Shown in pieces: positions 45,585 through 56,815 of a stretch of DNA of 64,000 bases; the stretch's first letter is position 1, and each line of letters begins with the position of its first letter. The position numbers were made by a program, and so were the translations under genes. Origin of the DNA: Phytophthora sp. 'mugwort' (lineage: Eukaryota > Oomycota > Peronosporomycetes > Peronosporales > Peronosporaceae); contig JAUCEF010000006.1 in assembly GCA_033558025.1 (NCBI GenBank), forward strand, positions 620,001 to 684,000, in the 5' to 3' direction. The notes beneath the pieces are model-generated. The model had not been told where the DNA came from. It was given only the letters and a program-made list of their open reading frames with translations, and made no database searches.

Positions 45585-45889
45585 ACACTTTTGACGTTGG
45601 GGTTTGGGCCCCTTAAATATCGATAATTCACAATTTATACGGAAAAACAGACACGTTACTAAAACCTCCGATTTAGCACTTAGGAGTGCTTCCATTACAT
45701 CCAGGAGGGGGGGGGGGGTACCCACCGCGGGGAACGATTAACACAAAGTAGTACACTTGTCTTAGACGCTTACCTCTCCTTTGCTCATCATGTCTACTAT
45801 GTCCTCTTCATCATCGACCTCACCAACCTCAGGATCAAGAAGCTCCATGCGCTTTAGTGGCTCAGCGTGATGCCTCAAATGTTATCCAG
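45585..45889. other. Flank of the Polinton; no gene supported
   Basis: Contains a run of about twelve G near 45708. The minus strand at 45773-45870 reads as a short acidic tail (EVGEVDDEEDIVDMM) that may be the C-terminus of a transposon protein cut by the Polinton. Too short to call. Confidence 0.35.
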
Positions 45890-47220
45890 CAAGAATTACA
45901 TTTGCTATATCCCAGATGAAGAACACTAGGTCAAGAAGATGAAAGACTTAATAATGGGAAAGTCGAATATTTCAAGCTGCTGCAAAGGGTATTCAAAAGA
46001 ACAAGAACAATGATTTACTATCGCCTGAGAACTTCGAGTCTGTTGTTCGCGATCGTATAACCCGCAGAGGACTAACAAGGGTTTCCGCATTATTAAGAGA
46101 CTAAATCAATCATTGTATACAGTCAAACAAAAACTGCCCTTAACTATTTGTACGACAAACGTAAGATTTTAGATGATGGTATTTCTACTATCCCGCTCGA
46201 TATTTAGGGGGAACTCTTTGCATATTTGTTTTGATTTTAATATTGACCATAGACTGGCTACTATTGAAGCTTTATCATGGATGTAAAGGAGTGGTATGCC
46301 AAGCAGACTGATATCCAACCCTACAACGGCAAAGCAACTCGATTTGATGATTTAAAGATTGTTTCAAGCAATCCGAATAGTTGGCAGGCAGATTTAGCAT
46401 TTTGGAAAGGAAAGACGATTGTAACGGCTATCATATTAACTCCAGAATTGGATTTGCAAAGATATTAGCGGACAAGCGTTGGAGTAGTGTCCATAAGGGT
46501 ATTAGATCTCTTGAATCACTTAAAGTTGATATTTTAACTACCGACAATGGCTCTGAGTTTATGAATAGGCATACCCAAGCCTATTTCAAAAGCAAATCTA
46601 TCACTCACTAGAACAACGAACCGGGTGATCATGGAACGATGGGCAAGGTTGAATGATTTAGCCGTACGCTTAAATCGAGATTGATGAAGATAAAGCAACC
46701 ACCAACGCTCAAGCTACTAAGCGATGTCATCGACAAATATAACAATACTAAGTACACCTCTATCAAAATGACACCGAATGAAGCATCTGAACAGGTTATT
46801 GAATCTGAATTAGATCAAAACAACAACGCTATGGATAAGCTTGAGAATCGGCTTACAATTGGAGTTTCTGTGTTATATCGTTTGAAGAAGACGCAATTTG
46901 AAAAGGAATTGGCGAGATGGAGCAAGGCTATATATGAAATAGTTGGCATCGAGTGGCTGTCGAGTTCAAATTAGATCTAAGAATGGGCATACACTCTATA
47001 AGGCACCAAATGATATCAAATTGGTTAATGACGCGATAATGAATGCAAAGATTACGAATTAACAAATATTCGAGGTTGAGAAGGTTATGGACATAAGAAA
47101 GAGCAATCAGGTAAATACAAATATCTCGTCAAATGGATTGGACATGACGATCTATCCTGGGAACCACAAGATAATCTCCGATTGATCAACAACAAAAGCA
47201 AAGAAGCGATCTACCCTTGA
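45890..47220 (+). pseudogene. Polinton integrase with chromodomain
   Basis: A retroviral-type (rve) integrase split by stops and shifts. A leading region near 45920-46100 (FQAAAKGIQKNKNNDLLSPE) fits the N-terminus. The core begins SWQADLAFW near 46380 with the first catalytic Asp. LTTDNGSEFMN near 46540 has the second Asp, and GKVE then FSRTLKSRLM near 46640-46690 has the catalytic Glu directly before an in-frame stop. The C-terminus is a chromodomain, with EKVM near 47080 and KYKYLVKWIGHDDLSWEPQD near 47120-47175. It would insert the element into chromatin. The D, D and E residues are all present, but the frame is not. Confidence 0.9.
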
Positions 47221-47410
47221 GACTGAGTACTGGAATTCAAAGAGCTCGCATAGCGGCTCCGGTGTTGGTTTCGCGCGCCACAACAAATGAAACATCCAAT
47301 TTTTATATCTGACTTGATATATAGAACCCAACCCAAAATATGTGTCCGAATTGTTTAGAAGGGAACGTGAGCTTGCTAAGCTTCGTTAAAAGCTATGGAT
47401 CATTCAGGAA

Positions 47411-48566
47411 GTGAGCCGCATTAAAAACGAGTTGTTGAATCCTGATGCAATAGTAAACTTTCGTAAAACAGTTGTCAATCGTAAATACCAGCGAGAATTG
47501 GAAATCATCTTTGGCGTCCCATTTCATTGCATCAAGGATCGCTATTTCAATCTACTAAATGAGCGAAATCATATATGCCATTCGTACGCATCGTTTCACC
47601 ACGATTCAGTTATGCCGAGCTACTGGCGAGAGTATTTAACCTCTCATATTTTTATGATTAGAATGATATATAGACTTACAATGTTCCCCAATTTCACATT
47701 CCTCGCTCAGAGAGAGCAGAAGCACAGGAGCTTCTTGAGAAACTCAGCGTCGTGTTCGGCAAGCCAAAGTCAAGCGGGAGATGTGTGAAGGTGCGTCATG
47801 GGCTAGTGATATCTCGAATGCCATAACTACTGTAGCGAAGAAATCAACTCAGACGGACTCGACAACCGCGTCATCTGAGTCTTTAAAAAAACGGTGAGTG
47901 ATGAATCCTCCCAGACAAACCCTGAGGTATCAACTGTTGCAACAAACACTGAACCTCACCCTGTTCCAATTGATGGTGAAACTAATACAAACAGAGTGCG
48001 TACGACTAATAAAAAGTTCAGATTTGTCCTAAGACTACAGATATTGGAACACAGATTGAAGTAGCGGAAGACTTGGCGGAAAAGGATTTATTCAACGAAG
48101 AAGATGTGATCAAGAGCAATCTAAGACAGTAGTTGCTCAAATATTTGAGGTTTATCCGATTCTTGCAGACTTACGTATTCATCCTCTTGCTTCCAACGGT
48201 CGTCAGCTATCGAAATATTACATTGGAAAAGATGCGAAGACATATAGCATTAAGCTAAATAGAGTATCTTTAGCACCAAATATCGATTAGTCTGAGACGT
48301 ACGATCATATTAGGGGAGTTTTGACTAAAGATGTTCGCTTCCTCGCATACCTAACGGAAAAGGTAGTACGCTGTGAAACGGGGAAAGAAGATAAGCCGAC
48401 CCCCTATCAGGTATGGCAACTTATTGGATCGAAGCAAAAACGATTCAATATTTCGGGAGGGGGTGACGCAGATCGCACGAAGCAAAGACTTGATGATAGT
48501 TTTCTATTCGATAAGTCAGTATCCACAACGTCTGACCAGACTGACAGCAAGATTAAACTATTCTAG
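47411..48566 (+). pseudogene. Polinton protein of unknown function, broken (A)
   Basis: Three successive coding-like blocks on one strand: a helical N-terminus (47411-47660), a Ser/Thr-rich linker (about 47830-48010), and a more globular part (48030-48566, with VWQLIGSKQKRFNI). Frames change between blocks, as in the rest of the element. I do not recognise a family; no polymerase, helicase or protease motif was seen. It follows the integrase directly. Confidence 0.45.
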
Positions 48567-48586
48567 ACCAATAGCAGAATAAGGAG

Positions 48587-49552
48587 GTGCTTGAAGCTAA
48601 GGGGTTGAGAAAGAAAATTATTCCAATTCTCGTTGGGAGGAGCAAAACACCTTCTGCTGATGTAGATGTATATATATGGATTGATGGTAATTCCATTAGT
48701 GTATTTGGTAAAGATATTATTTGTACGAAGCCTGCTATCACTAAGAGAGTCAATTGGGCAATCACATTCCAATCGTTTGTAAATATGGCCAACGCCAGAG
48801 GACTTGACCTGATATTAATGGTAAGCAGGATGAGAATAAGGTAGCGAAGAATGACACACCAGGTGAGGGGGAAGCCCGACATGGAGTAATGAGCGGCGCC
48901 GATAAAGATATGGAACCAAAGCTGACCAACGCCGACAACGACGCCAAAAGAATCCTAACAGATTCTTACAGGTAGTTGGCGAGCGAACGTGTTGCTATCC
49001 CATTTCGCCCGAAGCCGATTGTTGATACTAAAAATGGGTTAAAACTTCATTCGGATTATTATTTCGGTGAGCCAGCACCCACTCGTCCATTAAATATCAG
49101 AAACAGAAAAAAAAAATAAGCAAGTAACTGGTAATGCTTGGTCTGATCTCATGAAGACCATCCAATGGATGGATACTTTCAGATCGTTATTGAACTACTC
49201 TGAAGAATTAGATTGTTACCTTTCCGGAGTTGAATACCAATTTCCATCAAATGATGAAGAAGCAGCCAAACTGGTGAAGGAGAAAAAACTTGATAAACAA
49301 AGGCGAGCAAACCTTGATGAAAATCTTAAGATTCTAAATAAAACTATCTTAGGTTGCGTTCAAGACATCAAACGTCAAAGTACTGAGGAATACGTTGAGG
49401 GACCAGATGAAATGCAGAAGCTTCACGACGAGGCCGAGACAGCTTTCCAACCATATGGTGAGGCTCAGAAGCGATATGAAACCGCTAAGGACGTCGTGAG
49501 AGGTTCAAACTCAAAATCATTACGATCAGCTCTGAAGGCCGCTCAACGATGA
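48587..49552 (+). pseudogene. Polinton protein of unknown function, broken (B)
   Basis: A first block at 48587-48844 reads as a compact beta-rich domain. A linker with IPFRPKPIVDTKNGLKL follows near 49000, then a 133-codon helical C-terminal block (49151-49552) with long amphipathic, coiled-coil-like helices. The last block is fully open. Unrecognised; it could be a virion or DNA-binding protein. Confidence 0.45.
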
Positions 49553-49599
49553 GAGCTACGAAGTCAGTATATAATTCTAATTTAGGGAGAGCGTGGGCT

Positions 49600-50400
49600 T
49601 AAAGGCGCGAGTGTAACTCCACTGGATGGAGTAGTCCGACGGGGTCGTACTTCCAATCTCAATGAGATCCAGGGCTTACAACTCCAATCGCGTACATATA
49701 TCGTCAGCTTGGTAGCAAGTACATACGTTTACCTGATCTGGATGCAAAGACACTCGTGATTATACAACCAAATCTAAGGAATTGCGGACCTAAATGAAAT
49801 ATCAGCGATAGTCTCCAAGCTATGATCAGGACCCTTGTGTATAAGCAGCACATTGACCAAGCTGCTTACGATAAGCTCAGCATCGTCGGCAATAAGATGT
49901 TTAAGGAGATTCTTGCCATCACACATCTCCAGTATAATTCCATGACAAGCTCACGGACCCACTTGAGACCCTTCGAGCTGAGTATGATAAGCTAAAGGGC
50001 GAGCTTGGCTTAGGAAACGAAATCCAAGCATCATCAAATAGCTGAAATCGCTCACTGTGGATATGTACAGCAATCGATTGATTGATGACAAAGAGTTTAA
50101 GGAAATTATAACGCGCCTACTATAAATCAAGCATGTTCTTCTTTAATCCTCGCATCATTTCAAGCTCAGTTGGTAGCTATGGCGATAACTCTGATCTCAA
50201 CGTTGCTGAGCTAAAAGCTATCATGAAGAATCTAATCATCCATGATCGACCTCAGAAACACAGGCAGCTGTTTGGGCAACAGATTTAGATAAAACTAACA
50301 AGAGGCGGACGTATCGACTCAGACTGAGGGAGGACGCATGTGGGCTTACCAACCAAAGAAAAAAACAAAACTGTGAAGACGTTTAAGCTGTAAGCCTCGC
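49600..50400 (+). pseudogene. Polinton protein of unknown function, broken (C)
   Basis: Coding-like sequence in shifting plus-strand frames: YIYRQLGSKYIRLPDLDAK near 49690-49745, then HIDQAAYDKLSIVGNKMFKE near 49845-49910, then a helical part near 50080-50280. No known motif. It ends near the 3' end of the fibre gene, which is on the other strand. Confidence 0.4.
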
Positions 50401-50660
50401 GGGTCACGACCCTACGCCCGCTATTTAAACAAGACCATTCCGCACGAGTCTATTTCGATACCCTCGATAGATGCTATATTTTGTCGCTTATACTGATCTC
50501 AAGTATTGCAGACTCCCCATCAGGACTCTGTGTGGGGAGAAAAACGCTATCCCCAAGAACAATGATTTTGTCAGCGTGTAGCATCGTCGACCCCACAATT
50601 TGCTTTGGATCATCTGTAGTTACATTCGTTTTAAGCTCCTTACTCGCCTACAGCCCATGA

Positions 50661-52265
50661 TTATATATTAACTAGACGATTTAATAATTTTTCTATCTCA
50701 CCGAAAAGGGGTTGAATCATCTTCATGTTATATACTGCAATCCTGCTGTAGTCAACGTTGAACCGTTGCTTTGCTGGTTCGAGCGACGGATCTGCTCCCT
50801 CCTCGATATCGTCTCGATAGAAGACACTGGTCAAATCTGTTAATTTAGCAGAAACAAGACCTTAAGCTAACAACCCTACCTCCTGTCTTGGTCGATTTTC
50901 AGACTCAATCCAATCATACAAAACTATATCAACGTTGTCGTAGATACACCTGATGCGATCGAGAGGAGCACTTCGAATATTTCGCTTAAGTCGTCGATCA
51001 GAGGTCATTGCCATCGCTTGGCACGAAATGTAACCCGAGAAGACAGCAAAGACGTTGTAGATGATCGGACTGAGAGCGCTTTCTGTAGCTCCGTTGTCAG
51101 TTCTCAGTCGATATACAGTACTACCGCCCATACCAAAAGTGAACAGATTTGAAGATGCAATGTGCAAATAACTCGAAGGGCTCGTAGTACCAATTCCGAG
51201 ACGCCCAGGAAGTTAGTATCATCCTTATTGCTCCATAACTATACCAGTACATGCTATCTGCTGCGCTGCTATGAACTGTTCCGCCAATGGATATTTCCCA
51301 ACTTGAAAAACTAGTACCGTCGACTAGGATATTGTTATATAGGTGGAGCATAATAGATCCACCAGCGATATAGGCTCCATTATATGTAATTGAACCATCT
51401 AGGGTCAGCTGGTATGAACCCGATGGAGTTGTAGTATTAGGCATGCTCTCCCATCATTAAGAAGTAACAAGATTGTTTGATGACGCGAAAGCGTTTGTCG
51501 TCGAAGATCCTGATACGATATTAAGAGCTGGAGAGCTACTGTAAAATTGAGTTCCGGCATTCCCGCCCCATGCCTGTGATCATAATAGATAGCTGTGGAA
51601 CCAACCGGATAGATAATTAGTAGCCAACGCGCTTGTCCTCTGAACGAATAACCTCTTTGTATTCAGCAGAGCCTGTGCCTACTCCCGATTGATCTTACCC
51701 AATCACAAGGTGAAGTAGTGGACTGCATTTCTGAATAGTAGAAGCTAGGGTCCCGATGGTGAGTCCCTCCTCGTCAGAATCACGAAAGAGATATACTATT
51801 TCCTTGTTTGGAGTATTCCCGTAAAAGGAGATACAACCTGACCCAGCTACACCAAGTCGAACGCGGATCACATTAAATGAATCGGAGATCAGAGCGTTGT
51901 TTGGCGTGAGAACGCCATAGTCCCCGTTCAACACGCTCAGATCGATAGCTACTCCACTGAGTCTGTACGATGACGAATCAATATACGAGGATGCTCAAGT
52001 AATAGAGAGTACTCGTGATGAACCGGATATTGTTAGAGAGCCACGGATTGATAATCCGGATAGAGTACCGACACTTGTGATGTTGGATTGAGTCGCTGTT
52101 TGAAGGGTAACACTAAGAGATGATGCAGACAGTGCATTAATACCACTAATATTACTGCTGGCGTTTAAGACAAGAGCATTATTGGCTCCCGCAGAGCCTT
52201 TGGTTACTCCATGAAGGACCGCTATTTCTGCCTCGCTGATCACTGTCGTACCTAGCGTTAAACTA
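50661..52265 (-). pseudogene. Fibre-like protein, C-terminal part with S74 chaperone domain
   Basis: Minus-strand sequence reading from about 52265. Beta-helix-type repeats rich in Ser, Thr, Ile and Leu (ITSVGTLSGLSIRGSLTI) come first. A receptor-tip-like region follows (pieces to 51121). The end is an intramolecular chaperone of the peptidase S74 type, SDRRLKRNIRSAPLDRI near 50960-51010, then VDYSR near 50755, to a stop at 50661-50663. S74 domains help trimeric phage and virus fibres fold and then cut themselves off. Several stops and shifts. Its N-terminal part seems to be the plus-strand piece at 56200-56815. Confidence 0.82.
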
Positions 52266-52800
52266 AACGAAGATGAGAAGGCAGCAGTGTTAGTGTAACC
52301 ATCTCCCGTAGTAGATGATGATGTAGCAGAACTATACAAAGCTGACTGAGCGGCATCCGGATAAAGGAACGACTCAGCTCCATGCTTCTCAACATAGTGA
52401 GGACTGTAGCTTGTCTGTGCTCGGATATTGTTCCAAAAACAGCTTGTAGTCAGCCATACTCACAACGGTCTTCCCGTTGAGTGCAAGCGACATGCTATCG
52501 ATTACATTCCAGTTTCCACATTTGAGCGTAGAACAGAAGCGGTTAGCTGGTAGAGTCTGGGCAGTACTACCGTTTTTCATCAAGACCTTGTACGGTAGCA
52601 CGATGTAGGCATCGCGAAGACAAGCGAATCCTTCACTCCAATTCAGTTTGGGCAATAGCATCAATAGTAATGGCACCATTCTGATACGATCCCTGATTGA
52701 GATCGATTACGAAAGGTTCTGGAAGGTACCTTGATCTCCGGGTCGCTCTTGAGCGAGCTCTGGTACACATATTGGTCGGATAGTGAGTTTCGCTCATCGT
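52266..52800 (-). pseudogene. Major capsid protein, N-terminal part
   Basis: The minus strand from about 52800 reads as the start of a Polinton double jelly-roll capsid protein: QSSLKSDPEIKVPSRTF, then GSYQNGAITIDA in another frame, then FACLRDAYIVLPYKVLMKNG, NWNVIDSMSLALNGKTVV, and after another shift a block ending GDGYTN near 52285. The sequence then passes directly into fibre repeats. The expected C-terminal half is on the opposite strand at 56830-57914. The family call rests on block order. Confidence 0.75.
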
Positions 52801-52809
52801 TGAATCTAT

Positions 52810-53240
52810 ATGGATTCTAATATACTTTCATCGAAATTAAATATTATGGCTCATCTCATTAAGCCAATCACAAACGATCATGATTTAATTGAACTCGCGG
52901 ATCGATTAGGAGTCCATCTGGATAGTATATTCGAATCGAGTGAAATATCGAAACCGATCTCAAATAATGGTACGTATTTGGTCTAATTGAGGCCTCCTAA
53001 CCTTGATGTATGACACTGGCAGGCCGTTCATGATAATTAATTCTTTAACAGTATGGGCGAAGCAGCTCCAACGAAATATGGAATCGGAAAGTACAATCCC
53101 AAACAGTATTAAGGTACGTATGAAGATTACTGTGGAATATGGTGTATGCTCTGGTTATATTGCAAGCAGAAAAATAAGATGAATCTATTTAAATCGATTC
53201 AAAGACCTCAATTTAACCATTCTATAAAAAAACAGTCATG
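52810..53240 (+). pseudogene. Polinton cysteine protease (adenain-like)
   Basis: One reading frame from ATG 52810 (or 52846) gives the family layout with four in-frame stops and no shifts. NNGTYLV is followed by HWQAVHDN, with the catalytic His near 53010-53035. FFNSMGEAAPTKYGI comes next, and EDYCGIWCMLWLYCKQKNK holds the catalytic Cys near 53128-53175. Such proteases mature virion proteins in adenoviruses and related elements. The stops are at 52984, 53008, 53035 and 53110 (approximate). It is divergent from the capsid N-terminal part. Confidence 0.85.
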
Positions 53241-53299
53241 AATATAATCATGGCGTTCAGAGAGTTAGCAGTCATCATCCACCCCTGAGTCTAAGCTCA

Positions 53300-53925
53300 A
53301 GAGGGCATTCAAGTCAGGTACTCTATCCTTGACAAAAGATGAGTTAAGTGGTTCTGGTGCTACGCTTCATCTTCATCCTGAATCGTATGCTAAGCTATTC
53401 GAGCTCACAAATCAGGTAGAGGAACGCGATTGGCTATTACCAAAAAGGAGATCGGATATCCTTTCAATAATATGTAAGGTGGAGGCATGCACGGGGGCAG
53501 TATCTGGGGAAAGATATGGGGGCATCAAAAAGGCATTCAAATTTGCTAAAGACTGGCATTCTTAGCGGAGCAGCAGATGCTGCTGTTCCCGCTCTCGCAA
53601 TTGCATTCGGTGCTCCCCAGGGCGCTATTCCAGCGAGAGCTGCTATCCGCTCCATGACGGGTATCGGGGTTTATGATAGCGACAAGGAGGAAGACGCCAA
53701 ACTATGAGTGATGTGAAGAAGGGGGCCAAACGTGCTCACGTTTACACAAGCGCAAGGGAATTAATACTGATGCGGTCGATGCCGGAGAGAAGTTTCTGCT
53801 TTCCAAGGCAAAGCGATTGGCAAAAGGTTCTCAGGAAGCTCGCAATCATATGGCTAAGCTCCGTGCAATGAAGAAGAAGCCTATGCAAGCGGGGAGCTTA
53901 GATTGTAACTTCCGCCTCATTACGC
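53300..53925 (+). pseudogene. Putative minor virion protein with Ala-rich hydrophobic segment
   Basis: Two overlapping frames (53329-53565 and 53516-53707) fit one protein with a frameshift near 53540. The first has GSGATLHLHPESYAKLFEL. The second has a hydrophobic Ala/Pro-rich helix, ADAAVPALAIAFGAP, then MTGIGVYD. A basic C-terminus runs to about 53925. Small proteins of this plan lie beside the protease and penton genes in Polintons and may act like adenovirus pVI in membrane contact. That role is inferred. Confidence 0.55.
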
Positions 53926-53955
53926 TAAAACAAAAAAAAAACACAAGCAATGGCT

Positions 53956-54831
53956 TTATTTTTTTGGTCGAAGCAAAAGCATGATCGAGACCGAAGTATC
54001 TCGAAACGTAACCTTCTGATCAGTCTGGTTGTAAATGGAGATCGTAATCGTCGTACGAGCACCGTTGTGACAGTTCATCCAAGCATATTGACTCGGCTTG
54101 TAGCTAATTAGCTGTCCAACCGATGCATCACCTCGATCGAATGCACTCAGAATATCACCACTTGCAACGTATCCATTCTTAATTTAGATCGCATTGTACG
54201 ATGTATGAACATGTAGGGTGGATCTGAGGGATACGTGTTCGAAAGTTGAGCGCTTGCAACCGTGCCGGGGACGATGGATATGTCCCAGAAGTCAATTCAA
54301 CAACCTTTCCAAACTCAGCATTATCGATGATCAGGCGCGGAACGCGCCTAGTAGTAGGCAAGCCAGAACCGCCGGAGCTATATAGACCAGTAGTAGGTCT
54401 AGTCCAGGTACCTCCAACGGTAGGTAGAGTTGTTGGGGTAGCGCTGAAATCAAACTGAGCAGTATAATATACGCTATTTTCCGGAAATTGGATGTAAAAA
54501 ACATTATTTCCAGATGGATCAATGAGATAGGCGCCAGTATCAACAAGAGCAGTCTGGATGCCTCGATTGATATCGGCATACGTGTAAATACCATCCGAGA
54601 GATTGATACTCACAATGGATGCTGTAACACCCGTAGGTACTTCGATTTCGAAAGTGTTGTTCCAGACCTGAGTCGCATCGATATTGTCTTCGGAGTTGTA
54701 CATGCTTATTGATTGAACGGCACAAACAACATCGCGAAAATCGGCAGCAGAACCCGGGAAACTATATGCCAAGTTAAGTTGTACCCACCTTGAACGAGGT
54801 TCGTGGAATCGAGCTTGATAAAGCTGGCCAT
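53956..54831 (-). pseudogene. Penton-like (minor capsid) protein
   Basis: Start ATG at 54829-54831 with MASFIKLDSTNLVQGGYNL. A frameshift near 54775 leads into a long frame to 54179. It includes DGIYTYADINRGIQTAL and NNVFYIQFPENSVYY, beta-rich blocks typical of the single jelly-roll penton protein of Polintons. One in-frame stop at 54182 separates the last part, which ends TFRDTSVSIMLLLRPKK with a stop at 53956. The SIMLLLR ending is characteristic of this protein group as I know it. Length about 290 residues. Pentons fill the fivefold vertices of the capsid. Confidence 0.78.
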
Positions 54832-54898
54832 CTTGCTAGTATATTCATAAAAACATATTTAAGCGATAATCAAATAAATATAATATCTTTATATAGCT

Positions 54899-55465
54899 AT
54901 GTTTGGTCGTATATATAAGATCACCAATGCCGATGAGAGCGTAGTCTATATTGGTAGCACAACCAAGACGTTGCAACAGAGATGGTGGAGTCATAAAGCA
55001 AATTATAATCGATGGATTGATGACAAGCTTGATCGTTGACCAGCTGCGATTTTTCCTCACTTCCAGGAACACGGTATTGATAAATTTAGTATTCATTTAA
55101 TCAGCGAGCACGAAATTGAAAATCATAAGCAATTGCATGAGTTTTAACAACTTGTTATCGATCAAACATCTTCTGTCAATTTATATTCGGTATACCGTAC
55201 CACCGAGCAAAAACTTGAATACGGGCGCACATATTATCAAGAAAATAAGGAACGACTATGTGAACAAGGACGTCAATACCGTCAAGATCATATTGACAAG
55301 AAGAAAATGAGATATGGAATATTATCGAGCTATTCGAGACACTATTTTAGCAAAGACAGGTGAAAAAATAGACTGTGCTTGTGGATCACGAATTCAACGA
55401 CGAGTAAAATCACAGCATGAGCGAACTATTAAGGATCGACGCTGTCTTACCGATCAACAAGCTTA
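54899..55465 (+). pseudogene. GIY-YIG endonuclease with C-terminal zinc motif
   Basis: From ATG 54899 the frame reads FGRIYKITNADESVVYIGST, the GIY-YIG core (here RIY and YIG), then LQQRWWSHK with the conserved Arg. Stops fall after DDKLDR and after LHEF. After a late frameshift near 55310, CACGSRIQRRVKSQHERTIK gives a Cys/His pattern that probably binds zinc. GIY-YIG nucleases cut DNA and often act as homing or repair enzymes. The gene lies between the penton and ATPase genes. Confidence 0.8.
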
Positions 55466-55578
55466 AAGATCAGCTGGATTAACTACTTCATTAAGATTAT
55501 ATCGTTGTTGACTTTTCACGCTGTCTACAAGTAAGATTTGACCTTTGCCTCGTGATATTGCTTTATTATAGGCAATCA

Positions 55579-56150
55579 TTATTTTTTGTCGTCTATGCCA
55601 TTTATATTGAAATCACGGACAATCATTTCCAAGTCCCTTTTACTATTTGCTCGTAAAATAGCAACAATCTCACTGTTCAATCGTACCATCTTATCAGCTG
55701 CAAAATAGCTGTGGCTTAGGAATATGATACTCAACTTGAAGTGTCTTCCACGAGTATAATAGTGGGGAAATGTATTCTTCTGGAGTAGCTTATCGTTACT
55801 GTAATCGTCTATGATAACAATCTCAGGTTTATTGGAACTTAATGGTGTACGACGCACTTGATCAACGCTCGGAGTTGTATCTGGATCAGTGAAAGTAATA
55901 ATTCTTCAAGCTTGTCGCGAAGGTACTCATACAGTTCTTGGTGGGGATTGCGAGCAATAATCATTAAATGGGCGAATACGTGGGGTGCATGTTTGAGAAT
56001 GAAGAAGCATAGGTTGTTTTCCCCATTGAAAGAGGGTCAAAGGACAATCATTCTAAATACCTTTTTAATGTCAAGCGCAGTGATATCGCCCATACCAGCT
56101 GTCTTGTACTTCTTACCCAATAAAGCAGCGAAATCTGGAATAGCGCTCAT
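55579..56150 (-). pseudogene. FtsK/A32-type genome packaging ATPase
   Basis: Start ATG at 56148-56150, with IPDFAALLGKKYKTAGMGDI. The P-loop region then reads FNGENNLCFFILKHAPHVF, in which the Gly-Lys-Thr of Walker A is replaced by Gly-Glu-Asn; a stop lies just before it. After a shift near 55870, PEIVIIDDYSND is Walker B with its acidic pair. LSIIFLSHSYFAADKM is the next block, with the sensor Ser-His. The protein pumps DNA into capsids in Polintons, virophages and large DNA viruses. It is clearly dead here. Confidence 0.9.
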
Positions 56151-56199
56151 GGTCGTGTCTTTAATCGCTGGATCTATATAGATTGAGATAAAAACAAAC

Positions 56200-56815
56200 A
56201 TGAGTTCTGTTTTCTCATATCCTCAGCTAATATTCATATCACCGATCTACAATCCTGCATTCTATCTAACGTTGGATGCCAGCGGCTATCTGACCTATGA
56301 GTCTCTCCAGACGCTTTACCTCGATAAGAATGATTATCGACTAACATATATTTCTGGTAGCACCCCAGGAGTTGCAACACAAGATGTAGTCCTTGTTCCA
56401 GGTACTAAAAATGATATTAATGGTATTGGGACACTATCTTGTGTAAGCTTGATAATGGATGGATTCATCGTGTCGTCTACTCCTGCATACACTCTCGACA
56501 TCACCTCAGGTACTGCCACTCCGGGTAAAGCACTCGTGCTGGATGGATCTGGATCTATCGGAGCAATTACTTCCCTGGCAGCTACTTCGCTGACCGGTAG
56601 GCTCCAGGCGGCGGCACAGCCTAATATCACATCGCTTGGATCATTATCTGCTTTGACTATTGCAGGCAATCTATCGTTTAGTGGCGCTTCAAGGGCTTTG
56701 ACCGGTCTATCAACGATCAGTTCTACGTCAATAACAGGCACCCTAGCCACTCCCTCCCAGCCGAATATAACTGTCATCGGCACATTGAGCTCGCTCGCCA
56801 TCACTGGATCCGATT
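56200..56815 (+). pseudogene. Fibre-like protein, N-terminal part
   Basis: An intact frame from ATG 56200. After a short head (FLTLDASGYLTYESLQTLYL and similar) come beta-helix repeats in which ITSLGSLSALTIAGNLSFSG and ITVIGTLSSLAITG alternate with ALTGLSTISSTSITGTL. The same repeat type starts the minus-strand piece at 52265. After about 56815 the sequence passes into capsid-like sequence in the same frame, ending at 56872. So this is a fibre start joined to a capsid middle. Confidence 0.78.

Noticed and set aside
52984..53110. Stop codons in the Polinton protease as possible recoding
   Set aside because: The stops are TAA and TGA at positions of different expected residues, and neighbouring genes also have frameshifts, so plain decay is simpler.
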